The notes beneath the pieces were generated by a model. That model saw only the letters and a program-made list of their open reading frames with translations, was not told the DNA's origin and did not search any database. The translations under genes and the position numbers were made by a program. From NCBI RefSeq assembly GCF_015706575.1, contig NW_024037065.1, positions 2,666,001 through 2,730,000 on the forward strand: a stretch of 64,000 nt of DNA, written 5' to 3'. This DNA comes from Patiria miniata. Its lineage: Eukaryota > Echinodermata > Asteroidea > Valvatida > Asterinidae. Shown here in pieces: positions 1 to 10,060 of this stretch. Position 1 is the first letter of the stretch; each line of letters begins with the position of its first letter.

Positions 1-974
1 TTGCTTCAGTATTTTCTTGCTTTTGTTGTTGTTTCCAGTTTTGTCATCTTATTTTTTTTTACCTGAATTTGTTTTGGATTTTTGCTACATATCAACTCTA
101 CTGTGCACAAAAATGTCAAGCTATATATCACATGTAATTTCGCCATGCCATTGACAGCAACGGAAGAGTTGTACTTGTGCACGCGCGCGCGCGTTGCTGT
201 CAACATTGGTGGGGCCAACCATTTTGTAATAGGGGTGTTCTGGGATTTAACTATGTATGTGTACATGATGTACAGCAGACGCCGCGGTTTCATCAATTTA
301 ATGTCCCGTAGTTTTAATGAAGGGCAAACCTAAAGAATTGGAAACAAAACTAGTCATTTTTTTAATAAAATCAATACATCATATGAACATTTATTAACAT
401 CAAACTGATTAAAGATTTTGAGAATTAGATAAAACTTTTCATTGGACAGTTAGTTGAAGAGTTTAAAAAAAATCCTTCTATAAACACATGGAGCAAGTTT
501 TTTCTCTCTTTTACAATAACAAACATTATTTTGAAAGATCAAGTAAACATTATTTTTACCTTGTAACCAATCAAAGGATTAACTGGCTGTACAATAAACC
601 TCTGCATAAACAAATAAACAAATGCCATAGGATTGGCTTGTAATGAAATCAAGATGAGTAAATATTTGTGTAAACATTGACTATTCGTTAACGTGTGTAG
701 GGAACATGGTAATAATTATTCACAACTGCGACAACAACAAGGGATCCGTTTGAAGTATTGGCCAGATCTCTCTTGTAATACAATATTCACAAGTAATACA
801 AGTACTCAGTTCATTTATCGGATCTCACAACAATTAGTTCAAGCCAAAACTTCAAAGTTTTAGAGCAGAAGTTATGCCACAACAAGCTCTCCATTATCTT
901 TAATCTGGAATAGAACCTTTACTGACCATTGAGCATGTTTTAATATTATGCCCGCTGACTCCACAACATGAACA
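1..974. other. non-coding, no gene recognised
   Basis: AT-rich sequence. I see no convincing reading frame, splice structure or terminal repeat. A short CG-alternating patch lies near 181-192. The stretch is downstream of the minus-strand transposase-like gene and may be part of that element's 3' end, but I cannot place an element boundary. Confidence 0.5.
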
Positions 975-1475
975 TTACTGCATTTGGATTTCTCTACTAC
1001 AGGTTGGGGACAGCGTTTCTATCCTATTCTGTTTCTGCATTATCTGTTTAAATGCTACTAATCCCTTATGGTTGGATGCTTTGAAAAAACTTTCTTTCAC
1101 TTGGTCATTCATCTTTTCAAAAGACTGCTCTGAGAAGTGGTTTATGCATCCTCCATGAAGTAGAATTGCTTCTCCAACATGCATCGCTAAGATGTGCATG
1201 TACAAAGTAACATATTTGGTCTGGTATGTAGAGGCATAGAAAGTAACCCATGATTTTGCCAATTCTTTGAATTTTATAAGTTTTTCACCCTGAATGTTAT
1301 CTTTTGTCATGCTCATTAGAATTCCAAAGTCATTCCATATCTTAATCACATCTTGTAGTATGGTTAGCCAGGGCATCATATCACCAAGAGAAATTCTTTC
1401 CTGTATTTTTGGTGTTCTGGCCCAATAAAACATCGGTAGTTCGTGACATCTTTTGCCTTTGTGGAGAAATGCCAT
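975..1475 (-). pseudogene. RAG1/Transib-like transposase, C-terminal part (family 1)
   Basis: This is the C-terminal third of a transposase-like protein whose core lies just upstream on the same strand in another frame. The frame is open for 166 residues. Near residue 115 it carries an acidic cluster in the context HFSEQSFEKMNDQ, followed by helical charged sequence. The sister families at 7.2-7.7 kb and 40.7 kb have SELATESIHAQ and NEQGGELIHSEF at the equivalent place. In RAG1 and Transib transposases the third catalytic acid (Glu) lies in a similar late SE-rich motif, so I infer this is the third acid. It overlaps the core frame by about 100 bp, which indicates a frameshift between about 1376 and 1475. 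The family assignment is inference from motif order. Confidence 0.5.
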
Positions 1476-2170
1476 TCGATTCCTATAGAACGAACAAACT
1501 TTTCAAAGTTTTCGATTTTGGGTGTTTCATTTTTGTGAGATTTTGTGTTTTTTATTTGGTTATCCCTCGTTCTTAGCTCTTGTAAAAGCTTTCTTATTAG
1601 CTGATCAGATATTCTCAGGTACAGGTGAAGAAGATCGGGAACTATAAACTTAATGTCTATTGATCTGAAAATCGGTGAACGAAGACAATTGAACTTCTTT
1701 TTCCTACTGCCTGACCACTGTGCCATTTCATTTATCTCATTAACTGTGCGGGCCCCTTTAATCGTGTCAAGCATTGACCATTCTTTAGACATATCATAAA
1801 AGCAATCCGAGGGGCACTTGCAAAACACACAACTGTGAATGCTTGAGCAAGCACCAAGTCCGTACATCTCATTCAGAAATGTTAGTTCGGCACACATGTA
1901 GAATGCAGGGTTGATTACTTTACCGCGGATGTGTAGTTCTTTCAAATTCTGAACGTCATCTAGAAGACCGGCCGCCTCCAAAATTGGCTTTAAGGAATCA
2001 TACTTCTCAGGCTGCTTAGCAATGATTAACAAGACGTTTTGACTCTGATTGTTTTTTGTTATTATACTGAAGGCAATATTGGTCACTGGAATTCTGGAGC
2101 CTACCGATGTCCCATCCCCTGAGAGTTTGATTTGAATTGTACCTCCATCTATTAACTCTGCATCATTCAT
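1376..2170 (-). pseudogene. RAG1/Transib-like transposase core (family 1)
   Basis: The 264-residue frame carries, in order, KLSGDGTSVGS near residue 15, a CVFCKC zinc-type pair near residue 118, and PDLLHLYLRIS near residue 180. RAG1 and Transib transposases have a first Asp in a CDG context, a C-x2-C pair, and a second Asp in a D-x-LH context, in the same order and at comparable spacing. Together with the SE-rich motif in the next frame this gives a D-D-E layout. Such genes occur in many copies in invertebrate genomes, usually annotated as uncharacterised. It overlaps the upstream coiled-coil frame (TGA overlapping ATG at 2167-2170), most simply a frameshift in an old copy. Alternatives are another RNase-H-fold DDE superfamily or a domesticated relative. 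Confidence 0.55.
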
Positions 2171-2919
2171 TTGTCATTCAAACGTTGAGTCACTCCCCTG
2201 AGTTCATTATGCACCTGAAAATTAAACATTGAGTTCAGTTCAGCAGCCTTTCTCTTTATGCTATTCAAAGATGGCCATAGGCCATTGCTTGTCAATGCAA
2301 ATTCTTGATATGTTTTATCAGAAGTACAACTCATGTCCTTTAGATATAACATCTGCTCTACACTTGGCTGATGATTTTGCGGAGCGTGTGTAAAGTCGCA
2401 GTTCACAACATTGCCATATTGGTCACTGTAAACAAGTTTGTGGTGTTCAAGTCCTCCTGTACGCAGTAAGCTGCAAATGAGGTCAGCACTTTCTGTTGTC
2501 TTGATTTTGTTCTTCGATACCCACTGCCGACTGTATTTAGGTTTTGAAGCAACATTCCTGGTGGGCCTTAATCTACGCTTTATCAAACGGTTCACGATTT
2601 GTTTGGTCTGTTTGGCTTCCTTTTTGTTCCTTTTTGCTTCCCTTTTAGCATTTGTAGCCTTCAACAAAGCTGCTTTTGTTTTTTTCCTCTGCAATCTTTC
2701 TTTCCTTTTTTTTTCATTTTGAAGCTCTTCAAGTGCTTTCCTTTTAGTACCTCCTAACTTAAGCCTGTACTTCTCATTTTCCCAAAACTTAAGAAGACTA
2801 GAAACTTGCCTACCTCCTTTTTTCAATGCTGCTTTTAGGTTTGCTTGCATGTGTTTTATTTTACTGAGTAGTCTTGTTGATGTTTTTTTGCAATTCAACA
2901 AATGTCGAATCAATTCCAT
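2167..2919 (-). pseudogene. basic coiled-coil N-terminal part of family-1 transposase-like gene
   Basis: This is a 250-residue frame. Residues about 60-115 are a long Lys/Arg/Glu-rich helix, almost certainly a coiled coil and nuclear-localising. A less charged region about 130-230 is followed directly by the transposase-like core in another frame. No enzyme motif is visible. I read it as the DNA-binding or dimerisation N-terminal region of the same protein. It lies between the chromo-barrel-like exon (3152-3709) and the core, all on the minus strand and closely spaced, which supports one gene with introns or frameshifts. Confidence 0.5.
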
Positions 2920-3151
2920 TTAATTTTTAAATCTTATCCAACACATCTTGGGCACACTCGATTGAATGGTATACCGAATCACTTTCTCTAACCAGCTTAT
3001 GCAAGACAAGTAGATTTATCTCCAAAACCCAATCAACAGAGTCGTCAAAATTGAGTGGATGGCAATCAACCTTATGCTTAGGGGTAAAATAAATGGTACA
3101 ACAAATAATTAAAACATAAAATGTAAAATATGGAGACATCAGTCCAATTAG

Positions 3152-3709
3152 TTACTCCAAAATATTCAGCTGACCCTTATTGCCCATTAACTTCACAAAC
3201 CTGAAAACAAACATGTATCCTCTGTGCTTGAGAGTTTTAGTCAGTTTTGGAGTGTATTCCTCAAGGCAGCGTCGTTCAGACAACCAGAGTCTTATGGTTG
3301 AACCATCAATATAGCTGAAATCTCCTGATTGGTTGACGATTCTATACCACCAGTTTGGTTCAACAATAGAAGAAATGTTTTCCTTTTTTGCTCGATATTT
3401 CTTTCCATCAGCAACAGCTTTGATGTCCTGGACAAAGGATCTGAAACTAGAACTTTGTATCGATATGCGAAGAGTGATCTCAGAGTTCTCCACCCTTGAA
3501 CAGTTTAGATGTTCTTTAATCTTTACCCGCAAGTCACTTTTGAAGAATTTGTAAGCATCATCATCTTCGTGATCCAGGTTGACAACATCTTCCTCCAACC
3601 GCCATTCATCGTATCTGCTGGGCCAACCTCTATAGTGGACCAAAACCTCCTTGTACTCTCTGCTCCCATCATTTACTACACGCTCATCGGGAACAACTAG
3701 TTTAAACAA
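3152..3709 (-). pseudogene. chromo-barrel-like domain exon linked to family-1 transposase
   Basis: This is a 185-residue frame. Residues about 22-45 read YKEVLVHYRGWPSRYDEWR, which matches the signature of chromo-barrel/MRG/Tudor-knot folds (LVHYxGWxxxxDEWV). A second conserved block (residues about 65-140) contains an IKEHL helix and a WWYRIVNQSGDFSYIDGS segment. Both blocks recur in order in the frame-shifted copy at 29.7-30.1 kb, so this is a repeated domain pair and not a chance ORF. The chromo-barrel identity is recognised from family knowledge. A role in targeting the transposase to chromatin is inference. A pyrimidine-rich stretch ending in CAG near the C terminus (about 3200) may be a splice site. 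Confidence 0.5.
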
Positions 3710-4108
3710 CTCATTTTTCGACCATTCGCTTTCTTGGCATCTGATTACTTTCAGTCTGGGTCAATTGTGAAGTGTCTTGTAATCAACTTCCTTCCTATTT
3801 CTTGTTTCTGTCATATCCTGTGTAAAAATATATATAATATACTAAAATTATATATATGTCACTACCTGCCATCGCGGCAGCATCAAATTTGCGCCCTCTT
3901 TTGTTCAACGTTGTCCATGCGAGTTCCTGCAATAGTATGGTGCTGTCCTCGTCGCGTAGTTCACGTTAGCAATGCACTGTCAAGATTCTAGGATTGTGAC
4001 CGTCTTTAAAAACCCGTTATATGCGTGCCATTTTGTTGACTTCGCTGCGGTGACAAACTTCCGAGATTTTCATAAACCGTTTCGACATTATCTAAAGGAT
4101 ATTTTAAA
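3710..4108. other. non-coding spacer between divergent transposase-like genes
   Basis: About 400 bp between a minus-strand and a plus-strand element gene. It contains an (AT)n tract at about 3828-3857. No gene is visible. An element boundary probably lies here, but I could not identify terminal repeats. Confidence 0.4.
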
Positions 4109-4440
4109 ATGCATTCAAAGAGAGAGACGTGTTGTGTTTGTAAGTCTAGTGTAAGTAGTAGATTTCATGCGACTACAATTTATAAAGATGACTTGCAGAG
4201 TTGTTTTTTGCTTCAAGAAGAGAGTGAGGGTTTTCTGTGTAGTTCATGCATGTGGTGTGTTCAATCATTTCGGCAAAACAATTCACTAACTTACAAGCAT
4301 CGTGTAGATAGCAAGATAAACTCGGTCAAGCGTCAGATCGGGGGAAAACGTTGTAGCAATACGAAAGAACAGGAAGAGGGGGCAGGGCATGCCGGGGAGA
4401 AATTGACGCGCCTTGCACTAGTTCACCATGTTCAGAGAAG
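4109..4440 (+). pseudogene. SINHCAF/FAM60A-like zinc-finger N terminus of family-2 transposase-like gene
   Basis: The frame opens with ATG at 4109. Residues 8-52 contain CCVCKSSVSSRF, a YKDDLQSCF block, then LCSSC. This order (CC-x-C, SSRF, Y-x-x-D-x-QSCF, C-x2-C) closely follows the atypical N-terminal zinc finger of the Sin3-HDAC subunit SINHCAF (FAM60A). After about residue 75 the frame becomes low in structure and the protein continues in another frame from about 4450, so there is a frameshift or a lost intron. It lies directly upstream of, and on the same strand as, the family-2 core. The similarity is recognised from memory of the host protein, and the direction of domain transfer cannot be told from this window. 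Confidence 0.5.
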
Positions 4441-4449
4441 ATTGCTAAT

Positions 4450-4974
4450 TTGAAGGAACAAATTGGGATACTTGAAGCAGAAAACAACCGGCTTAAGAAA
4501 TTTGAGGAAAGTGTCATTACAGAATTTGGGGTGGATAGATCCACTGGGGTACAACAGCTTAAAAGTGCTGCCCTTCATTACATCATCAAAAATTCAAAGA
4601 GTCAGGACCCAGATATACTCAAAGTTGAGGCCACACCAGGGCGTGCAAAATGTTTTGTGCGGGTTCCTGTAGCTGAAGTAGGAAGAACTTGTAGTAATAG
4701 ATCACTCAGAAAGAGGAGCCAGATCATTGAAAAAGTAGAGACGCTGGTTTCAGGTGGCACATTTGCTGCTGTAAATTGTGGGCCGAGTTCCTCATAAAGT
4801 TCAGAACAAACTTCTTCAGCTTACAGGATCACCTCCTCCGAGTCAAGTCCCTACTGTCGCTGATGATATTTCGGCTCAGCGATCAGAATTATCAAGCGGC
4901 AAAAAGATCGGTATGCAGCAGCATCTAAAGCAGCGGGCCTATAAAAGTATGCACAAAATTTTCAAGGGATACAG
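4450..4974 (+). pseudogene. coiled-coil linker of family-2 transposase-like gene
   Basis: A leucine/charged helix (KEQIGILEAENNRLKKFEES) opens the segment and looks like a short coiled coil. A basic region with RSLRKRSQIIEKVETL follows. Near 4770 the frame switches to one reading GRVPHKVQNKLLQL and then SSGKKIGMQQHLKQRAYKSMHKIF, which ends near 4975. I see at least two frame changes within 520 bp, so the copy is decayed. No catalytic motif is present. The position between the zinc finger and the DDE-like core suggests the linker of one protein. Confidence 0.45.
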
Positions 4975-6039
4975 TTGATGGGGTTGCACAGCCTAATGCC
5001 AGAGACAATGTGGACATTGATCAAAAAATCAAACAGATTTGAGATTGAAACAGGTCATAAACCTATGGGAACCTGGCAATCGATGCGTTTTTCAGCAGAG
5101 CTACCTTACGAGTTTGAGTATGGCGAGTTCAATGGGAGTAGTGGGAACCCTGTTTACTTCTCCAGGATTGTAAATGTTGAGCATCTTATCACCAGCATGG
5201 TTACTGAACAGGTTCAATATAATCACATTGTTGAAAGCGTTGACAATACTCTGTGGCTTCATGTGTCGGGTGATAAGGGTGGGAAAACTACCAAAATGGT
5301 AATCCAGACTCTAAATTCCAAAGAGCGGCACTCGGTAAGATCTGTCAAAATCATGGGAATTTTTGAGGGTGGAAAAGATGACAGGCTTAACATCCAGGCA
5401 GCATTTAAGCCAGTATTTGATGATTTGCTGAAGGTCACTGGGGATATCGCTAAGCTACAGCTTCCATGCCCAAACATTGATAACGCTGAACACATGTACA
5501 CCGATGACATGGTTCAATCAGCAGATGACAAGCTGGATTTCACTCCACTCAAGGAATTAAATCCAGACAATAGGTACATCAGTCCTAACTGCAGGTATTG
5601 CCAAAGCGCTTCATCTTCATCTGAAGCCAAATATCCTTCTATCTCAGAATCCCCCAAAATTTACACAAAATGCAAACTGACGTGGGGTGGGGACTGGGAA
5701 TGGATTACCAAGATTCTTGGTTTGACAGGGCCAAACGGTCATCACTTTTGCCCACACTGCCTAGCCACGTTGCAAGATCTAAAAAAGGGTAAACCACATG
5801 CCATGCACATTCTTCAAGATTTCAGAGATGATGGTGATGATGATGATGAAGACCATGGCATTGCTGCAGTTGCTCAAAGGAAACTGACAACCTGCCATGC
5901 AAAAGCCACAGAGTTCCAAGAAAAAGGTGCAAAAAAGATCAGGCAAAGAACTATGATAACTGCATTCAACGACCGCTTGTTAGTACAGAGGGTTATGTCA
6001 CGGACCATGTATCGGTCAGTCCCTTACACATCGGCTTAG
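4975..6039 (+). pseudogene. RAG1/Transib-like transposase core (family 2)
   Basis: The 354-residue frame has LWLHVSGDKGGKTTK near residue 95 (candidate first Asp), a GGDWEWITKILGLTGPNG segment near 238, and HHFCPHCLATLQDLKKGKPH near 257 (C-x2-C with flanking His). A run of acidic residues follows (about 283-292). The order of Asp motif then zinc pair matches the family-1 core, but sequence identity is low. After residue 320 the frame departs. Another frame reads PLHIGLGLGLQFFEIV at the position of the second-Asp helix, but I see no Asp before LH there. The copy is therefore either mutated or the second acid lies elsewhere. It is decayed by frameshifts on both sides. Confidence 0.5.
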
Positions 6040-6047
6040 GGCTTGGT

Positions 6048-6511
6048 TTGCAATTCTTTGAAATTGTTCAGAAAAATGCAGAGAAATTGGACAATGAGGT
6101 CCTGGAAAATCATGGGATATACAGTGGGGTAGATGATCTGTACACACATGTTAATGACCTTAGTAAGGAACATGATGATTTATGCAATTCAAAGAGGGAA
6201 CGTGAGGTCGAACTTGTGGCTAAGCAGGACCAGGTTGCTCAGGTTCAGACAAATAACCCTAACCACTTCATAAAAAATGGTCGACAGTACAATGAGAACA
6301 GTGCAGAAGCCAAAGAATCTAAACATTGGTTCGCAAGATCAATGCTGAATGCAAAGAAATCAATCATTCGGTTCAACGCTTGAATAAAGAGATGAATGAA
6401 AACCAAAAAAATGAGGGATAAAATTGAACAAGATAATAAGAATGTCACTGGGCCATTCATGACTAAATTCAACAGGGTACAGGAAGTACTTGGAATTAGA
6501 AAACATTCATA
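6048..6511 (+). pseudogene. helical segment of family-2 transposase-like gene, cut by an insertion
   Basis: From 6048 the frame reads a charged helical region (KNAEKLDNEVLENHG, then a long Glu/Lys coiled coil to about 6383). Related helices in the next frames continue up to the insertion point at 6511. The reading resumes at about 7166 after a 649-bp element. No catalytic residues are recognised in this part. Confidence 0.45.
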
Positions 6512-7160
6512 AATACCTCAGACAGTTTAGCCATTCCTATTGGTCGAGAGCCCGTCACGTGGCCGGTATTAAACGGATGATAAAGACATGGCTAGCTGGT
6601 CTTAAACACTTTTCCAGTGTCACAATAAAATATGGACTCCTAAAAATCCAGTGCCTCTTATCGTTTCATTGGTTGAACGTTCACAATCCTCACGTAGGCA
6701 TGCGCAACACTACCAGGGAGTTAGAATTTTATAGTTCTAAATTCAAAACGCAACGCGCCAGGTGCCTTCTGCGCGACATCACGTAGAACATGATACGCGC
6801 GCGTCAATCTCCATAAAAGGGTTGTTTTCATCTTACTCGCCAGCTGAACACTCCATTATTTTGCAGGAGGGATGTTTCAAAAAGCATAAAGTGAATTTGT
6901 TGAACAAAATCGGGATGTTTTGAACGAATTATATGATTTTTTTTACCGAAAAGGTATTTATTAATGGGAATAAATATGTACTCCGTCGGTATTTATCACT
7001 CTGTTTAATACCACTTAGAGTCTGGGTGCTGATAATTACCCTAGAGTCTGGGTGCTGATAATTACCCTCGCCTCCGGCTCGGGTAATTATCAGCACCCAG
7101 ACTCTAAGTGGTATTAAACAGAGTGATAAAAACCTCCGGAGCACACATTTATTCCCTTAG
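6512..7160. mobile_element. non-autonomous element with terminal hairpin, copy I
   Basis: The insertion is flanked by a 5-bp direct repeat TCATA (6507-6511 and 7161-7165) and interrupts the family-2 gene. The body starts AATACCTCAGACAG and contains ATTGGTCGAG and CACGTGGCCGG. An AGGTATTTATTAATGG motif at about 6954 is an inverted match to the body's start. The last 191 bp (6966-7156) form a near-perfect hairpin starting GGGAATAAAT and ending ATTTATTCCC. Copy II at 23453-24314 has the same parts in the opposite orientation. There is no coding capacity. Confidence 0.7.
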
Positions 7161-7163
7161 TCA

Positions 7164-7679
7164 TATCATGGGGGATCACCAATTGGCCCAGATGTAAATA
7201 AAATGTTGAAGGAAGGTAATTTTCAGAAATTTTCTGAAATCTTTCTGCCTGTTCTCATTGACACAACCACTAGATGCCAATCATTTGGCTCTCCAGAACT
7301 CTCTGATAAAGTGCACAAATTGTTTCAGAAGTTCAAATCGTGTTACGAATTGTACACACTCAACAGGATGCTCTGCAAGCATGAGGTGGAACTACTAGCC
7401 TTGCGATGTTCCGAGTTCGGTTGCTGGTTTCCAGTACACTTTCCAAAGGAAAACATCAAAAGAAAGTTTCAATTATTGACAGTAGAGGTCATTCGACAAG
7501 CACGGCTCTTAGGTAGTGTTGGCTTGATGTCTGAGCTGGCAACAGAAAGTATTCACGCGCAATTGAACAAATACGAGCGCATGTATTGCACAGTACGCCA
7601 ACCTGCTAAGCGACAGAAATTGCAAATCAGGCAGCAAGCCCAGTACAGCTCACCAAAACTTACACACGTCAAGTTGTAA
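7164..7679 (+). pseudogene. RAG1/Transib-like transposase, C-terminal part (family 2)
   Basis: The open frame begins before ATG 7203, immediately after the insertion, and ends at TAA 7677-7679. It shows CRCSEFGCWFPVHFPKENIKRK-like sequence (actual start LRCSEFGCWFPVHFP), then a GLMSELATESIHAQLNKYERM motif near residue 112 which I take as the third acidic motif. It ends with a basic tail (PAKRQKLQIRQQ). The SE-xxx-E-xIHA pattern is shared with NEQGGELIHSEF in family 3 at 40.7 kb. The late Glu in a conserved helix is expected of DDE enzymes of RAG1/Transib type. The link to the core upstream is inferred from order, strand and the insertion footprint. Confidence 0.5.
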
Positions 7680-8399
7680 ATATTAGGAATGGACTGATCC
7701 AGTAAGCGTCACCCACTGCGCGCGCGTAAGCAATTTACACATGCTCCTCTTCAATGCCTCACTGTACATTGTATGCGCATGCCCGCTTGCATGCATTGCA
7801 GACCTTTGTGCATGCATGTTGGACATAAATTGCAGTTTCAGAAAACCATGAGGCGACGCTTCTGGATCGGTGTTCTTAGGGTCATCTCTGTCACATGAAA
7901 GTAAATGTACTTACACCATTTATTAATATGTTGTTTTGCTCTCTAAAATTGCATTTTGCTCCATATCAGCAAAATTGGAGGAGTTTGTGGTAAGTTTAGG
8001 GGTATCCAGTTACCACAACACACTCTCATCTTGGTGTATTATGGATCTAATGCCCCAAAAAACTATTTAAAAAAAAAAAAAAAAAAAATCCGATAAAAAT
8101 AAAACATATTTTACTGTTAACAAATCAGGGTCACCCACTAGGACTGAGGTCATAGTGGCTGGGCCTGATAATCCCTTGCTTTGTCTCCCAACTTCAGGTA
8201 GCCTGCTTGCGCCGGATGCGCGAGACGTGGTTTTACCACTACCTTAATAAGTTGTTAGACATTGCAGTTAAGTTCAACATTTCACTTTGTTATTATGCCA
8301 CCATACATATTATTCTATTCCATTTGTAAAATATGTTACATGTCTTTCCATGTAACAGTGAACATTGAATTTATTGTCGATTATTTCTGGTGATTAAAC
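7680..8399. other. non-coding, no gene recognised
   Basis: This is the region downstream of the family-2 gene. It contains GC-alternating words, several CATGCATG words and an 18-19 bp A-run at about 8070. It is probably the 3' end of the element plus flank. I see no terminal repeat. Confidence 0.4.
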
Positions 8400-8530
8400 C
8401 AAGGATTAGACTTGTAGTTGAGTCACCAAACATCAAGTCCGAGTCACATCTCATGAGTCTGAGTCTCGAGTCGCACAGTCCAAGTCTGAGTCCGCAGGGT
8501 CGAGTCCGAGTCCCAGTCACGGAAAATGAG
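8400..8530. repeat. degenerate GAGTC/GAGTCCGA simple repeat
   Basis: A run of imperfect GAGTCC, GAGTCT and GAGTCG units. Related runs occur near 39730-39790 and 40115-40190 in opposite phase (GACTCGGACTC), so this word family is dispersed in the genome. Confidence 0.6.
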
Positions 8531-8584
8531 ACTCGCATTGGACTCGAGCTGGAATCTTGATTCACACATGTAAGGATTAGTCTG

Positions 8585-8765
8585 CCAAGGATTCCCGAAA
8601 AATGCACTGTAGCTCGTAAGCCAAGAAATCTGTAGAGAGGGGAAAATGAGAGAGTGGGAGGAAACCCCAGAAGAAAATTCTGGGGAAAACCCACGGAATA
8701 AGGCAGGGACTGAAAATTCATCCACATTTTGGCCCAGGCGGGATTCGAACTCGGGTTACACAGAT
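8585..8765 (-). mobile_element. tRNA-derived SINE fragment
   Basis: Read on the minus strand, it has a B-box-like GAGTTCGAATCCCGCC followed by a core with TTTTCAGTCCCTGCC, CGTGGGTTTTCCCCAGAA and GGTTTCCTCCC. The same core occurs on the plus strand at 38689-38990, so two copies define the family. The A-box side is not clear here, so the copy is probably 5'-truncated or diverged. Confidence 0.7.
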
Positions 8766-9267
8766 GAAATACATGTACATGTACAAGGACATTTTGTCAC
8801 TGCATCGGGGAAGCTAAATGGCCATTAAAAATTAAATAATGATGATAGTGTGACTTGGCAAGATAAAGGGCGGTTCGAATTCCTGTCGAAAGTGCTAATA
8901 ATCTTTTTACATAATTGCAGTTTGCACACGACTGGGCCATATCACACTGCAGATCTGAATTAAATTTTTAGGCCAAGATAATGAATTGTTTATGATTTAT
9001 TTGTACAAAAAAGTTGGAAAAATTAGGTTTAATAAACAAATGCCACCATACAGCCTTAGACATGTTGTAACTTACACAAAGGCCCCCCCCCCCTCCGCCA
9101 AAAAAAAGGAAGAAATTCATGTCATTCGATGAGTTTTGTCACCATCGGCTGTTTGTGTCATTATATGCCATGTACATGTAGGCTCATTTCAATGACTTCT
9201 GCCCATTCCACTGTCTACCTTTAAATTTTGGAAGAAACTCGTTGAGACTCATTTGGAATGGAAACTG

Positions 9268-9395
9268 ATTTCAGCGCGAAATCAGAGCGAGATAGTACTG
9301 CATCTATTTCGTGAATATAACATTTCGCGAGGTCCGCCATTTTTTAAAAACAACAAAATCCCTCAGACTGAGCAATCAATCACCATGAAATTCAC
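9268..9395. repeat. dispersed repeat R1, copy a
   Basis: Contains GATAGTACTGCATCTATTTC, GCGAGGTCCGCCATTTT and a CAATCACCATGAAATTC tail. A diverged copy in the same orientation lies at 9945-10060. It is non-coding and its class is unknown. Confidence 0.6.
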
Positions 9396-9944
9396 TTCAA
9401 TGACTCCCGTACCATTCCACTGCCTAGCCTTCACATTTGGAACTGGAAGAAACTCAGTCATGTCAGTAAGACTCATTTGGAATGGAAACTGACAATCCAT
9501 TTGTATCTTGAGGCCAAATCTTGTCAAGTGATTGTAGCTGAATTCTGAACATTCATGACCAGAAGACCATCTCATTCACGCTTTTAAATGTCCTTAGCTA
9601 TCATATCAAGTATCATGGCTTTGCCCAACTCTATCTTCCCATGAAACCGAGTTCACTCCTTTGCGTTTGAATTCAAATAACAAAATCGAAAAAAGGAAAA
9701 TATTCCCATATCTGGCCATCACTTGTCGTCGATCCTGTGCACAAACCGTACGAGACTCGGGTGTTCTTGGTAAAAAGTACAATATTTTCCCTGCTAAATT
9801 TGACTTTTTATAATTATTAATATTATCATATATATATGTCACTGAAGGGAAACATTAGTGATGGGCAGGTATAGGAATCTTTCCAAATAAAGGTATTTCT
9901 TCAAGATATCCGACTTAAGAAAATTCAAATTTATAAATCAGCGC

Positions 9945-10060
9945 GCGATAGTACTGCATCTATTTCGTGAATATTATTACGCACGCGAGGTCCGCCATTT
10001 TAACAAAAACAACATCAAAATCGTTCAGATTCTGCAATCGATCGCCATGAAATTTACTAA
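9945..10060. repeat. dispersed repeat R1, copy b
   Basis: Second copy of the repeat at 9268, with the same GATAGTACTGCATCTATTTC and GCGAGGTCCGCCATTTT words about 680 bp downstream. The copies differ by substitutions and small indels. Confidence 0.6.

Noticed and set aside
6..333. Overlapping open frames on both strands near the window start.
   Set aside because: No domain, no splice or start context, and composition like the surrounding non-coding sequence.
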